The translations under genes and the position numbers were made by a program. 64,000 bases of DNA, from assembly GCA_904066235.2 (NCBI GenBank), contig CAJFCV020000003.1, positions 7,626,001 to 7,690,000 on the forward strand, in the 5' to 3' direction. The notes beneath the pieces are model-generated. The model had not been told where the DNA came from and made no database searches. It saw nothing but the letters and a program-made list of their open reading frames with translations. Below are positions 25,797 to 37,326 of the stretch, piece by piece (the first letter of the stretch is position 1; each line of letters starts with the position of its first letter). This stretch comes from Bursaphelenchus xylophilus. Taxonomy: Eukaryota > Nematoda > Chromadorea > Rhabditida > Aphelenchoididae.

Positions 25797-26545
25797 ATGG
25801 TCCAATACAAGCTTACTTACTTTGATATCCGTGGACTTGGCGAGCCAGCCCGGATTATCTTCCATTATGCCGGCCAAAAATTTGAGGATGATAGAATTAC
25901 TGGAAGCTTGGACTCGTTTAGAGATCGTAAGAACTGCTGGATGACTTTTCCATTTAGGAATCAGTTTATGATTCTGTAAATCTGTTTTTAGAGCTTCCTT
26001 TCGGTCAAATCCCAGTCCTGACTATTGATGGAACCACCAAAATCGCTCAAAGTCAGGCCATCTACAGACTTCTTGCCCGCCGTTTTGGTCTTGCTGGAAA
26101 GGATGATGTCGAACAAGCTCAAATTGACAGTTATGGAGACTTTATCCAAGATTTGAACCAAAATGCCCGTCAATACTTCTTGGTAAAGAACGGCCGTGCT
26201 GAGGGCGATGTTGAGAAGTTGGAAAAGGACCTTCAGACGTATATTGATACTAAATGGGTCAAGTACTTTGACAGAATCTTTGAAGTAAGAAGATTTATCA
26301 TTATTTTGCTCTTGCATTGTGGCTGAGTGTAATTAATATTTTTTCAGGCTTCTGGAAGTGGATTCATCCACAAATCTGGGGTTACTTGGATTGACTTTGT
26401 CATTACCAATATCTACGAAACAGCTGTTAATCTGGATCTCAAGCCAACTGCGGGTATCAAGCATTTCAAAACCATCCATGACAATGTGAAGGCGCTCCCT
26501 CAACTGAAAGAATACTTTTCCCAGAGGAAACAGACACCATTCTAA
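25797..26545 (+). CDS. sigma-class glutathione S-transferase, copy 3
   Basis: The only array member on the plus strand. Exons 25797-25926, 25992-26284, 26348-26545; 206 residues. It begins [20 protein letters not shown]. Exon 2 has [40 protein letters not shown] and [13 protein letters not shown]. Exon 3 has [17 protein letters not shown] and [19 protein letters not shown]. It ends RKQTPF. Catalytic tyrosine and glutathione-contact segments are intact. It is closest in sequence to copy 2, from which it is inverted. Confidence 0.95.
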
Positions 26546-27283
26546 AGAGCTTTAAGATGTTTTAAAATGTTCTTGCTTTCATATTTATGATTGGTAGCAA
26601 TAAATTTATGTTTGCATCTAATAGTTGGTTCTGGAGGCAAAATGCGTATTCTGTAAACGTTTTTAACTTTTCTTCCTTTAACCAAGTTTATCACACCTTT
26701 TCGTACACCCTTGTGTGACTTGTGGTCGTTTCAAGAAAAATCATTATGTTGGCAGTCGCGTCTGAGTTTTTTGTATCAACGTGTATAGATTCCACTCCAA
26801 AATAAGCATAGAAATGTTGAAGTTGATCTTTATTTCATGACCACCAGGTTTCGTTCTAACGATAATTGAGATCTCATGTCATTTTTTCCTCTTCTTGTTT
26901 ACGTGTTATGACTTTCAAAATCTATTTAGGAGAACTTTTGTTGCTGATTGTTTACCCGGATAAGCATGGAGAATGAAATCCTTGGCCATTCGTCAAAAAA
27001 GAACGCGTGTTAGTCCCTTCTTTTTCTTTTCCTCTTGAGGCCACATGGCCTGTGACAAAGCTATAAACTACAAATAACATTTTTGCTTTTCTGGCCTTTT
27101 GATGAAAGCTTTTGACGAATCAGAAATTTGACCGGTTATTGTCAATCAAATGACAATATTGTATTTATATAACCTATGTTTCAATAGTTAAATGATTTGT
27201 TGAGCTTCGCACAAAAACCATTAAAGTGTTACAATTTTATTTTTTACTAAATATCCGCTACTTTTCGGATTCCAAAGTCTGTT

Positions 27284-28018
27284 TCAATTTGCTGTTTGTT
27301 TGCGTTGAGCAAAGTAAGTCTTGAGCTGAGGCAGCGCCTTGACTTTGTCATGGATTGCTTTAAAGTTCTTCATCTTCAACACAGGATCCAGCTTATATGT
27401 GGTTGCGCTCTCATAAATATTCGTTATAATAAAATCAGGCCAGGTGACGCCAGATTTGTGCAGAAATCCGCTTCCAGAGGCCTAAAATTAGTTTAAAGTA
27501 TAATCGGGAGTTTGGACTTCCTCGGTTTTATTTTACCATGTCAACGTACCTCAACCAGCTTGTTGAAGTATTTCTCCCACTTGGTGTCGATAAAAGTTTG
27601 GAACTCCTTCTGAAGCTTTTCTTTGTCTCCTTGGGTTCGGCCAGAAGCAACTCCAGTATAAGCACGCCCGTTTGCCAGAAGATCGTATATGAATTCGCCG
27701 TAACTATCGATGACTGCTTGCTCAACTTCGTCTTTTCCACCAAGACCGTGACGACGGCCAAGGAAGCGGAAGATGGCCAAGCTCTGAGCAATCTTTGTCT
27801 TCCCATCAATGGTGAGCACTGGCACTTGCCCGAAAGGAAGTTCTAAAGCTTTGCTTGGTTATGAATACTTGAAACCTACGGTCTCTAATAGGGTTAAGAT
27901 TTTCGGGGCCGGGGGCGATTCGTTCGTCCTCAAACTTGACTCCAGCATAATTCAAGATTAACCGAGCTGGCTCAGCAAGTCCACGGGCGTCAAAATAGGT
28001 GAGCTTGTATTGCACCAT
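27284..28018 (-). CDS. sigma-class glutathione S-transferase, copy 4
   Basis: Exons 27880-28018, 27550-27842, 27284-27481; 209 residues. Motifs: [94 protein letters not shown]. Copies 4, 5 and 6 share FLGRR(H/Y)GLGGKD and form a closer subgroup within the array. Ends RKQTAN. Confidence 0.95.
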
Positions 28019-28094
28019 GGTTTAAGGAGCAAAATCACGGCGAGATACACAGGAGTAATGCCAAGAATGAATGTTCCTACTGTTCTGTCTCCGG

Positions 28095-28102
28095 CTTTTA
28101 TA
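28095..28102 (-). promoter_or_regulatory. TATA box of GST copy 4
   Basis: TATAAAAG on the minus strand, about 80 bp upstream of the start codon at 28018. Confidence 0.6.
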
Positions 28103-28549
28103 AACCTCAGAAAGGGTTGGGCCGGCGTTTCATTAAGTTAAAATTTCGTTCATAAATATATATTGTGCTGTGCATAATATTTTGTTTGGTTGCCATGGCC
28201 ATAAAGAGACAAAAGTTGGGCGCTTGGTAAATGTCTTGATAGGGTCCTATAACTTCACCTGCCCTTGTCTAATATTCTAGTTTATACTGCACTCCCAGAA
28301 GTAGAATCCTTCATGCTTTTTGCGTTTTTTGGTCGGCTGAGGAGTTGCTTGTCGCCGTTTCCATGGAAATGCCGAACGTTTACCTTGTAGTTTGCACAGT
28401 CTTGTGTAAAAATCACACGCGTTATATACATATTTGCCGCTTCAGGAATTTCTATTTCCGTAAAAAGAGAAAATTTAAATACGAAAGCAAAAAAAACTTT
28501 ATTTGTGTTAACCGGTTGTAGTCAAGGACTACTCATACAATTAATGAAA

Positions 28550-29472
28550 TTACTTGCGATGAGCCAAGTAGTGTTTAAGTTGAGGCAATGTCATGACTTT
28601 GTCATGGATAGCTTTGAAGTTCTTCATCTTCAAAATCGGCTCCAATGCATAAGTCTGAGCGCTTTCATAGAGATTGGCAACGATGAAGTCAGGCCAAGTT
28701 ACACCGGATTTGTGCAGGAATCCACTTCCAGACGCCTATTTCAAAAGCCTTAAAAAGGACGTTCTGAGTATTCTTACTTTGACAAGTTTGTTAAAATACT
28801 TTTCCCATTTTGTGTCTGCATACGTTTTGAACTCTTCCAGGAGTTTCTTCTTGTCTCCTTTTGCATGGCCATTAGCAACCATGAAATAAGGACGGGCGCT
28901 CATCAAGAGATCGTAAAGAAACTCTCCATAACTGTCGATTAGAGCCTGCTCAATCTCATCCTTTCCTCCAAGGCCATAACGGCGCACGGCAACCCAAAAT
29001 AGAACAAAAATGTCTCCCGCCCACTTTTGAATTTCGTCCAAACGAAGTGTCAAAATTCCCAAAAGAAATAAAATAATTCCGAGAAAAATATTTTTCGGTC
29101 CGAAAACCACATGAAAAATTCATTTTTGACATTTCGTTTGAATTCAACCGATACTAGGTGGGCGAAGCGCCGAAACGAGGCGGGAGACTCCCTGGGTTGC
29201 CGTGCGGCGGCCAAGGAAACGGAAAATAGCCAAACTTTGTGCAAGCTTGGTTTTGCCGTCAATCGTAAGTACTGGCAATGTGCCGTAGGGTAACTCTGAA
29301 ACAATAGGAGGAGATGAGAATAATTTTCAATTTTATTACTCTCCCGGATTGATTCAATCCCATCTTCAGAAATTCTGTCGTCTTCAAATTTCTGCCCAGC
29401 ATAAGCCAAAATCAGTCGAGCTGGCTCACCAAGACCGGGTCGGTCAAAGTATGTAAGCTTATACTGAACCAT
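28550..29472 (-). pseudogene. sigma-class GST copy 5, interrupted by a 220-bp element in exon 2
   Basis: Exons 29340-29472, 28778-29295 (interrupted) and 28550-28735. Exon 1 reads [20 protein letters not shown]. Exon 2 begins LPYGTLPVLTIDGKTKLAQS and runs to FLGRR, where a terminal-inverted-repeat element (28985-29204) is inserted. Coding resumes at RRYGLGGKDEIEQALIDSYG, and exon 3 (SGVTWPDFIVANLYESA) is intact. The element plus its duplicated 5 bp adds 225 bp, a multiple of three, but carries an in-frame TGA. Everything outside the insertion looks undamaged, so the event is recent. A cryptic donor (CTA|GTATCG) and acceptor (GGGAG|AC) inside the element would restore the frame and leave about 35 extra residues; this is only a possibility. 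Confidence 0.9.
28985..29204. mobile_element. 220-bp TIR element inserted in GST exon 2
   Basis: Ends are perfect inverted repeats, CACGGCAACCCA and its inverse, with a further shared GTCTCCCGCC just inside. It is flanked on both sides by CGGCG. Removing the element and one CGGCG restores exactly the length and codons of the sister GST genes, which proves both the borders and a 5-bp target-site duplication. No coding capacity; a non-autonomous DNA transposon of unassigned superfamily. Confidence 0.9.
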
Positions 29473-29520
29473 TGCATACAACAAACTGGGGAAGCTAACG
29501 TTCGCCTTAAAGAAGCAACT

Positions 29521-29527
29521 TTATATA
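29521..29527 (-). promoter_or_regulatory. TATA box of GST copy 5
   Basis: TATATAA on the minus strand about 50 bp upstream of the start codon at 29472, still present although the coding region is interrupted. Confidence 0.5.
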
Positions 29528-30138
29528 GCTGGCATTTTTTGTACATTGTGTCTGGTACACAACATTTTTAGACGTTTCTATGACCATGATTCTTTTTCTC
29601 CAAAAAATATTTTTTTTTGTTTTATGTATTCTAAATATGCTTTGTGACTACACACATTTCCTTTTTCTACGTTTCGAGAATCTTTTTCGTGAGCTGTGAA
29701 ATCTTAGTATGATTTCTGTACATAAATCGTACAGAAGTGAATGTAGATTATTCTTAATGTACTGAGTATTTCCTTCCTTAAAGCCGTCTGTCTGCTACGG
29801 GCTTGAGAACTTTGTTTTATGGAAATAAGCAACGAGATGAGTGGCTTTCAAGTAATCGACTACTATAGATATGTATATTGTTAAAAAATTGGTGGCTTTC
29901 AAATTTGACAAAGTCGAATGAATCAAGATTTATTGCAGTGATTCAAGTATGCGTATTTTTTGGATACGGATGAGTATACGGATATTATGGAGACATTTTT
30001 GGTCAGAAATTCGGATACAGATATTTGTGACTGCTAAATCCCGAACAAAAAGTTTAGATTTTCGAAAAATGTCGTCGATCGCTGGTTTATTTCAATATAT
30101 AATCTACATTGCATGCATTAATAAAGTAAATCATTTTA

Positions 30139-30865
30139 TTAGAATTTGGTTTGTTTCCGCTGTGCAAAATAGTTCTTTAACTGAGGCAACGCCTTGACTT
30201 TGTCGTGGATTGCCTTGAAGCTTTTCAGGTTCACTATTGGCTCCATACCATGTACTGTTGCGGTTTCATAGAAGTTGGCGACGACGAAGTCTGGCCAAGT
30301 CAGGCCTGACTTAGCCAGGAATCCGCTGCCCGAAGACTAAAATTATTATTGCGAAAGCATTCTAGAAATTAAGAAAATGCTTTAAAATATCATACTTCCA
30401 CCAGTCTGTTAAAGTATTTCGCCCACTTTGTATCAACAAAAGTCTTGAACTCTTCCAGAAGCTTCTTCTTGTCTCCTTGGACATGGCCAGCGGCAACAAA
30501 AATATACGGGCGAGCGCTAGCGAGCATATCATAGATAAACTCCCCATAGCTGTCAACGAGAGCTTGTTCAACATCGTCTTTTCCACCAAGGCCATGACGA
30601 CGACCAAGGAAACGAAATATGGCCAGGGATTGCCCTATCTCAGTCTTACCGTCAACAGTCAACACAGGGAGCTGGCCATATGGCAATTCTATCATACACG
30701 CAGATTGTGTTAAGACGAGGTAAACTTACGATCACGGATTGGTTCAATGGTTTCAAATCCTCCTATTCTTTCGTCCTCAAATTTGACGCCAGCATAAGTC
30801 ATGATCAGGCGAGCAGGTTCTGCAAGGCCCCGGGAATCAAAGAAGGTCAGCTTGTATTGAACCAT
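30139..30865 (-). CDS. sigma-class glutathione S-transferase, copy 6
   Basis: Exons 30730-30865, 30396-30688, 30139-30336; 208 residues. Motifs: [95 protein letters not shown]. The catalytic tyrosine is the one in QYKLTFF; the next aromatic position is Phe rather than Tyr. It depends on which tyrosine is catalytic whether activity is affected; in sigma enzymes the residue equivalent to Tyr8 is required, so this copy deserves a look. Confidence 0.94.
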
Positions 30866-30944
30866 GCTTTATAAGAGCTCGAAAGGAGTTGGTCTGTCTG
30901 ATAAGGCTTGCATTAAAATAATGGGCCTATGCAACTCGGTTCGC

Positions 30945-30951
30945 CTTTATA
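30945..30951 (-). promoter_or_regulatory. TATA box of GST copy 6
   Basis: TATAAAG on the minus strand, about 80 bp upstream of the start codon at 30865. Confidence 0.55.
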
Positions 30952-31291
30952 CCACAAGCGCTGGGCTAAAAAAAACGGAGTTACCTAATTCCAAAGAAAT
31001 GTATTCTGTGTCCAGCAGAACTTTCTTTATGCCATATTTTCGTTCATATCCCTGTACGAAAGCTGTTTTTTCTGTACGCTATGTTTATGCTCTGTGACTG
31101 CACACATCACATATATATTCTGCTCTCTAGTTTATGGGAAGCCGTGTTGTGACCAAATCCTGCACACTTTTTTAACAAGGGTTTATCAAGTTATTTTTAA
31201 AGCAACTTTTCATTTTCGTCAAGCTGTTGTCTATGAAAATAACGGTCAGATTATGTAGTAATACCCTAATTACTTCTTTTTGAAAACTTAT

Positions 31292-32037
31292 TTATAGTAT
31301 GTAGTGTCTTCTGCTTGACAGATAACTTTGCAGCTGTAAAAGATTATAAACGTTATCGTAGATCGTCTTCAGCCCTCGGACATTTACTACGCAGTCCATT
31401 CCGACATTCTTTGCTGATTCGTAATAGTTGGCAGCAACAAAGTCAGCCCAGCTAAGTCCAGAAGGGAGGAAAAACCCGCTCTTTGACTCCTAGAAGAGAT
31501 AAAAATGATCAGTTTCTGTTTTCAAACCGCACTTACATCCACAACTCTATTCAGATACACCTCGAACTTATTCTTCACATAGTTGTTTGCCGATTTCCCC
31601 AATTCGTTACTTTTCTTTGGGTCACCATAGGTTCCATCCAGAGAGTACATATATTCATCACAATGTTTCATAAGGTCCTTAATAAAGTCAGCATAGCTGT
31701 CAACAAGAGCTGATTCAACGTTGTTTTGTCCAGATAGACCAAATTCCCGCCCAAGGAAGCGATAAATCGCGTAACTTTGTGCGATTTTATGAGTACCGTC
31801 AATAATTAAGACAGGAACTTGCCCAAACGGGAGTTCTGCAATGACAATTGTCCTTATTCACCAAATTTTTAGTTGTTATTTTATCAAAAAGCCCTTACCG
31901 TTCCGTATCTTCTCAATTTTCTCAAAAGTGACTGACCGATCATCTTCAAAATCAACTCCTGCGTAATGCAAAATTAGTCTAGCAACTTCTCCAAGGCCTC
32001 TGGCATCGGCATACAAGAGCTTGAAATGGGTAGGCAT
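31292..32037 (-). CDS. sigma-class glutathione S-transferase, copy 7
   Basis: Exons 31899-32037, 31537-31835, 31292-31489; 211 residues. It begins MPTHFKLLYADARGLGEVARL, with Val replacing the proline found in the GEPAR motif of the other copies. Exon 2 has LPFGQVPVLIIDGTHKIAQS and FLGREFGLSGQNNVESALVD, is two codons longer and is lysine/asparagine-rich at its end. Exon 3 has SGLSWADFVAANYYESAKN and ends SSRRHYIL. The upstream in-frame ATG at 32091 would add 18 residues; the start at 32037 matches family length. Confidence 0.92.
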
Positions 32038-32375
32038 AGCGGTAGGATTCACACACACCGGAATTAAAGAGATGGAAGGTTTAGAGGCCAAAATTGAAGC
32101 TGCTAACTTTTAAAGAATTTGATGTTTACCTTTCTTTGTTTTTTATGCAAGCGAGAGTTCAAAGCTTCCAAATCTCTTCGAGATTTCACTTCAGGTTTGT
32201 TTATTTTCGACGTGTGTGGCTGATTATACAGATTCATTAAAGTCAGACTTGTCGAATAGCCCACATAACGTTAAAATTACTTTATTTTGTAATATATTTG
32301 CTTCACTAGTAGTACATCTACATATATGTCTGTGTTTGCTATATACAGAAAATAAATAGTTGGTTGGTGTTATTA

Positions 32376-33006
32376 TCACAATTCTTCCTCGAATTCGCCA
32401 ACGATTTCCTTCTTTTTCTTCACATAATAGTAATCTCGTACTACCAAATAAATTACAACTGCCAGTAATGTCAAAAGCAATGTTAATGCTATGTAAGCAC
32501 CAGAAACTGCATCGGGGGTCCTCTCAACCTGAGCTAGGTATTTGTCAAAACGTTCGGAATGTTTGATGACATCAGTTAAGGTGAGAGCCAAATAGAACAT
32601 GTAGAAAACTATCATAGCCGTTTGGACTACCTGAAGAACAAGTTTTTTTGTAAAGAAATACCGTACCTTTGAGAACAAGAAGAAAATGTACATCCATTCT
32701 CGGTACGTCCTGTTGCCGACCAGTAGAAAGATATCAAACAAGGTCCTAATTCCCACAGTCGATAAGGTTACATATTTCTTGTGATAGACGAGGTTGGCGG
32801 CATCCATTACGTCAAATATAATGCAGACTACAGCCAGAAGGTATACCAATTTCTAAAAGCCAATATAGTTTAAAAAGTCACCTTACATGAGTATGGGCAT
32901 TACAAAGGTATCTAAATGAGTACTCTTGATCAAGCAACTTCAATTGATCATTCCTTTGCTGTTGCTGGCGTTTATTCTCTTCGATGTCAATCTTTTTCCG
33001 GCCCAT
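32376..33006 (-). CDS. four-transmembrane protein of unknown function
   Basis: Three exons: 32887-33006, 32667-32852, 32376-32630; 186 residues. The hydrophilic N-terminus is rich in Gln/Lys/Asp (MGRKKIDIEENKRQQQQ). Four hydrophobic segments follow: LVYLLAVVCIIFDV, VGIRTLFDIFLLVG, VVQTAMIVFYMFYLALTLT, and YIALTLLLTLLAVVIYLVV. The tail is short and charged (YYYVKKKKEIVGEFEEEL). An AG three bases before the ATG may be a spliced-leader acceptor. The lysine-rich tail could act in ER retention, but there is no classical KKxx. I do not recognise the family. Confidence 0.8.
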
Positions 33007-33796
33007 GGACTAAAAAGGATACAGCTGCTTAACCCAAAAAAAAAGTACGAAATATGGTCATCTTAAGTTGTCCGAGAGGAAGTCCAACCACTCAAGATCA
33101 TCACAAAATACTTCAATTTCCCCGATTTTGTAAAGAAGGATCGCAGAAATGAGAGGTATATGGATTTCATGGGCAAAAATAAGTGACGCAAAATTACCAA
33201 TAGTTTTGCTAATGATTCAATGACTCACATGAATAAATACAAAAAAGAAGTTCGTTTGACTTTTTTTTAAAAACCCTGAAGAAATTTTGTGGTCCGCGAC
33301 TCTTCGGAAATGAGAAGTTCACGCACCTTCCTGATAAATTTAAAGTGCGCAATTCATTTGACTTCATTTTACGATTTTTTATAAATTTATTGGCTTTTAT
33401 TGTATGGGAAGAGATTTACAGTGATCCATTTCTATATTATTGCAAGGCCGCATTACTGACGAGCTTAATTTCAGGTTTTTATGATTTATTTTAAGAGATC
33501 GCTGCTGGATGAATATATAGAAGTACAGGATGTTCAGAGAAATGTGCAAAAGTGTTTGTCGATTTCTTGACGCTCAGTCAAGATATCCAAAAAAATCTTT
33601 TCGCAGGAGAAACTTTTGTGGTAACTCTTTTCAACCATTAGAAACCGTAATAAAGCGTTTAAGATTGGTGTTGTTACGATAAAACGTGCATAGAAGTCTC
33701 CGCCGAATGTACTACTCCCCGCGTTAGCGTAGAAAATTTTTTTTGGGCGAAAGACCTTGTGTTCTTCTTGCTCATACAAAAAGAATTTCTTGGTTG
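33007..33796. other. intergenic, no supported gene
   Basis: Two overlapping short open frames (about 80 codons, opposite strands) without domain similarity; nothing else seen. Confidence 0.45.
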
Positions 33797-34887
33797 TTAT
33801 AATGTATTCGACGAGATCGTTGCTGGTTTAACAAGAGAGGAGTTTGTTTTGGAACGTGGGATCCTTTTGCACGTAAGAAAACTTAGTTGCTCCAAAAAAG
33901 CGGCTCGATATTCTTTGCTGAAATTTGAGTGTTATGATTTTGAATGTCCACTTCCACTCACCTTAACGCAAAGTATGCAAAATAACTAGATGCAATTCCA
34001 ATATGAATTGGCCATCCACAATTAATCTGCAAGGTGAATATATAGGTCGGGTCTGGATTACTGAAGTCGGTAAAAAACAGTTTCAGTGCGCTTGCAAAGG
34101 CCCAACAAACTACATCACTCGTTACAATAACACTCAGCGGTTTCACCGTCTTTCCAATTGCACTTCTGTGCCGTGTGAAAAGGAATGCCCAGATAATTAC
34201 ATAGAATATAATTACGGCCACACTAAATCCCATTCTGATATTTAGCAACAATTTTGATATGTAAGGACTGGACGTCTGTGTAAATATACGGACGACCATT
34301 CTAGATTAGTAGTTGATATATTACAAGGACTGTTGCATTTCCTTACAGATTTTTTATTTCTTGAGCACCCAAATAACTGAGATATAATTGAAATAGAGAA
34401 CAACAGGTTGGAGGTGTCAACAAAGCAATGCAATATAATGCCAGGTTTTCCCGATCAAACCTAGAAGATACTGTAATTGAACTGTTCGGCTTACTTGTAT
34501 CTTATTGGGTAAACAATACAAAATAATCGATCAAAAGCGATGGCCAACATTACTGACAATCCCAAGGTTGAGCCAAAAAGGGTAGGTATATACGTGTAGA
34601 ACACATTCTCCGCGGTGTCGAACGCATTCCCAGAAAAGTAAAAGAATGCAAACAAGAAATGTCCACTTTGATGTAATACATCCGCAAATGCATTGAATGC
34701 AATGAAGATATTGCAACTCGATCGTAACTGTCTGTAGGACTTTTTACAATTTTAGCCCGTTTACTTACCTCTTACGGAAGGTTGCCCACAATATATTTAG
34801 GTTTCCAAAAACCCCTATAATGCAGAATAATATAACCAATGCAACCCCCGGCAACACATAGACAGTGTAAATGTTAAACGGATCCAT
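33797..34887 (-). CDS. Srsx-family chemoreceptor GPCR A
   Basis: Seven-TM nematode chemoreceptor. N-terminal exon (34769-34887) reads MDPFNIYTVYVLPG then TM1 with GVFGNLNILWATFRKR. Exon 2 has LRSSCNIFIAFNAFADVLHQSG and LAIAFDRLFCIVYPIRY, the Srsx version of the DRY motif. Middle exons carry TM4 and TM5 (RMGFSVAVIIFYVIIWAFLF) and TM6 (KPLSVIVTSDVVCWAF). The last exons give SSYFAYFALRSKEYRAAFLEQL, matching the family end N-x-FVY..SKEYRxAFxxQL. Stop at 33797. Five exon junctions share phase with genes B and C, so the three are tandem duplicates. Confidence 0.92.
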
Positions 34888-35183
34888 ATCGCGTGAATAT
34901 TTTTTAGTGAATGTTTTTGAGGAAGTTCTGGAAGAGAAATCCACCGTCTATTAGACTACAACTGTGTAATTCCATTATCCATAAAACCAGCTGCAATTTG
35001 AAAATTGCAAATTGCGAAAGCCTAGCTTTGAGGAAAGTAGTTATAGCAAGTAGTTAATTTGTTGCAAGTTAATCTTTCAGGCTTTTGAATTAGCGCTTGT
35101 AGAATGGCAAAACGACATGAGTACTGTAAGGATCAGTGCCTTTCTTAGAAGTAGAAATTCGACAGGAGTGGGTGTTTTCTCAA

Positions 35184-36321
35184 TTAGATTCCCGACACTC
35201 TTTTATCCAATTCTGAGGTATTTCCTTGGTTAATTGAAGTTGTCATCGTTGATTTAAAGTAATCAAAGTGATTACAGGAAAGATAATTAAGTTGCTCCAA
35301 AAAGGCTTGTCGGTATTCTTTACTAAAATAAAGGTATACGGACCATAATACGTATTGCGCTTACTTTAACAAGTAATATACGAAATAATTTGACGCAATT
35401 CCAAGGTGAATCAACCATCCAGAATTCATCTGTAGCACAAAAGAATAACTGGGATTGGACCGATTGTCATAAATGGACTTGATAATCACAGATAAACTCC
35501 AACCAAGAATGTCACTCAAGGCTATGATACTGAGGGGCTTGATCGTCTTTCCAAGCGCACTTTTATACCTTTTGACCAAAAAGGACCAAATGATTACGTA
35601 GCAAAAGACAATGCTAACACAAAAGGTGGCATTTAAATAGAACCACATTTCAGCGGCAGGTCCAACGTACGTTTGAGCAAACAGCCGGACAACAACCCTT
35701 GAATACCTTGTAAATCATTGTCCTTGGCACTTACATGCGTTTATCTTTAACAACTCCAGTGTAACATATATGTAAAACAGCAACGGTGTAAACAAGGGGA
35801 GAGGCAATCATGATGAGGAAGTACAACTTAGTATTCCTTAATTCGTATCTAGAATGCGTATTTAATATTATATATACATATATTATGATATCACCCGTGA
35901 AGCGGACACATTTTGTTTCAACCTACCTTGTCGAAAAAACAATGCAGAAAAGCCGATCGATTGCTACCGCTAGCATCACTGGTGTTCCGAGATTTGCGCC
36001 AAGTAAAGCAGGGATATACATGTAAAACACGTTTTCGATTGTATCAAAAGCTTTCCTTGAAACATAAAAATATCCAAAAATTAACTGTCCGCTTTGATGG
36101 AGGATGTCAGCACTAGCATTTATTGCAATAAAAATATTACAAGTAGATCGCAATTCACTAAAAATCACGTCGTTAAAATTGCTATTGCCCCACCTCTTTC
36201 TAAACGTGGCGACAATAATGTTGCAATTACCGAAGACGCCTATGGCTGACAAAGCAACAGTCAGAAAGGCACCGGGGTATGCAGCCCTGTTGTAAATCTC
36301 GAAAGGTTCGGCTGAACTCAT
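35184..36321 (-). CDS. Srsx-family chemoreceptor GPCR B
   Basis: Exon 1 (36194-36321) starts MSSAEPFEIYNRAAYPGAFL and contains AIGVFGNCNIIVATFRKR. Exon 2 (35937-36157) has LRSTCNIFIAINASADILHQSG and LAVAIDRLFCIVFSTR. Later exons give TM5 CVSIVFCYVIIWSFLV, TM6 KPLSIIALSDILGWSL and the terminal NYFVYYLLKNKEYRQAFLEQL. The intron between exons 1 and 2 is only 36 bp (36158-36193), lacks stops and is a multiple of three; the sister genes show it should be removed (FRKR|..LRS). C-terminal tail is about 30 residues. Confidence 0.93.
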
Positions 36322-36832
36322 GAGATGGCAGACTATTTCATTTTAACGACCTTATGATGTATATACTCTGGGCTGGTTATGTTTTAACTACGTTACGGCA
36401 AGAAGCAGCTGCTTTTTAAAGTTTTGTAATGTTTTGAATGACCAAGAAGTTACTTTTATTTACTCCTGAAGGTTAAAGTGTACGCCCAGAAAATTTTATT
36501 AATAAATCAATAATACAGTTACACATGTCAAAATACACACGTTAGTCTTTGATGCTTTAACATTCGTGGAATTCCTTCTTCCATTCCATAAAACTTGATC
36601 CAAAAATAGTCGAAAAAATCCCCGGATCGATCCATAAAAGCACTTCTGAAGAGACAGTTCTTGCCTTGCCACGGTTTTATCTTCCCCGTAGGTACTTTCC
36701 CCTTAAGGGCTGACACGTACGGGCTGCCCCGTAGATCCCCGCGGGCCCCGCCGCGTTCGGTCACGAATGTTGTATTTCCTAAGCGCAAAATTCTGTCTAG
36801 AGGTACAATTTTAATTTTTTACTATTGTTATA

Positions 36833-36890
36833 CAGTAGCTGCCAAAAAACTGTCAATTTTTTTCTTCTTTGTGTAACTGTGCTCAACATG
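36833..36890 (+). repeat. solo terminal repeat related to the 42.4-44.0 kb element
   Basis: After a TA, CAGTAGCTGCC and then CTGTCAATTTTTTT.CTT..TGTGTAACT...CTCAACA align with the end of the long-inverted-repeat element at 42429. I could not find a matching opposite end, so this is a fragment or an end of a diverged copy. It lies between Srsx genes B and C. Confidence 0.6.
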
Positions 36891-37326
36891 GATTACAGAT
36901 AAAATATTTGGATAGTGACATTACCTTGAGACATGTCAAATATCTCTGGAAAGCAGTTATGGTTCCAGTTTTTTTGCTCGACAACATATGAATTGATCAT
37001 AAATACATTTATTAATTTGGAATTTTTGTACATGTTCAAACTGCCAGTACAGATACGTTTGATTCGCGCTTTTTACGGCATGGCAAACGAAATTACAAAA
37101 AACTTTCTCTTTGCCCTGCCGCGGAAACGCGGCAAAATTGCAAGCAGTAAATTAATTATCGGTAAGCATGTAAAATATCACTATAACGTTATTAGTACAG
37201 TAGAAAAAGAAACTTTTTAAAATTTTTTTCCACGGCGTAAAAAGCGCGATTCAAAAGTACTGGCTGGCCCTTTAAATCGAGGTTAAAAAAAGATGTCTAA
37301 AAAGTTAAGATTATCGCAAGGAAGAT

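Noticed and set aside
32038..32091. Upstream ATG extending GST copy 7 by 18 residues
   Set aside because: Would place extra residues before the thioredoxin fold, unlike all other copies; the start at 32037 gives normal length.
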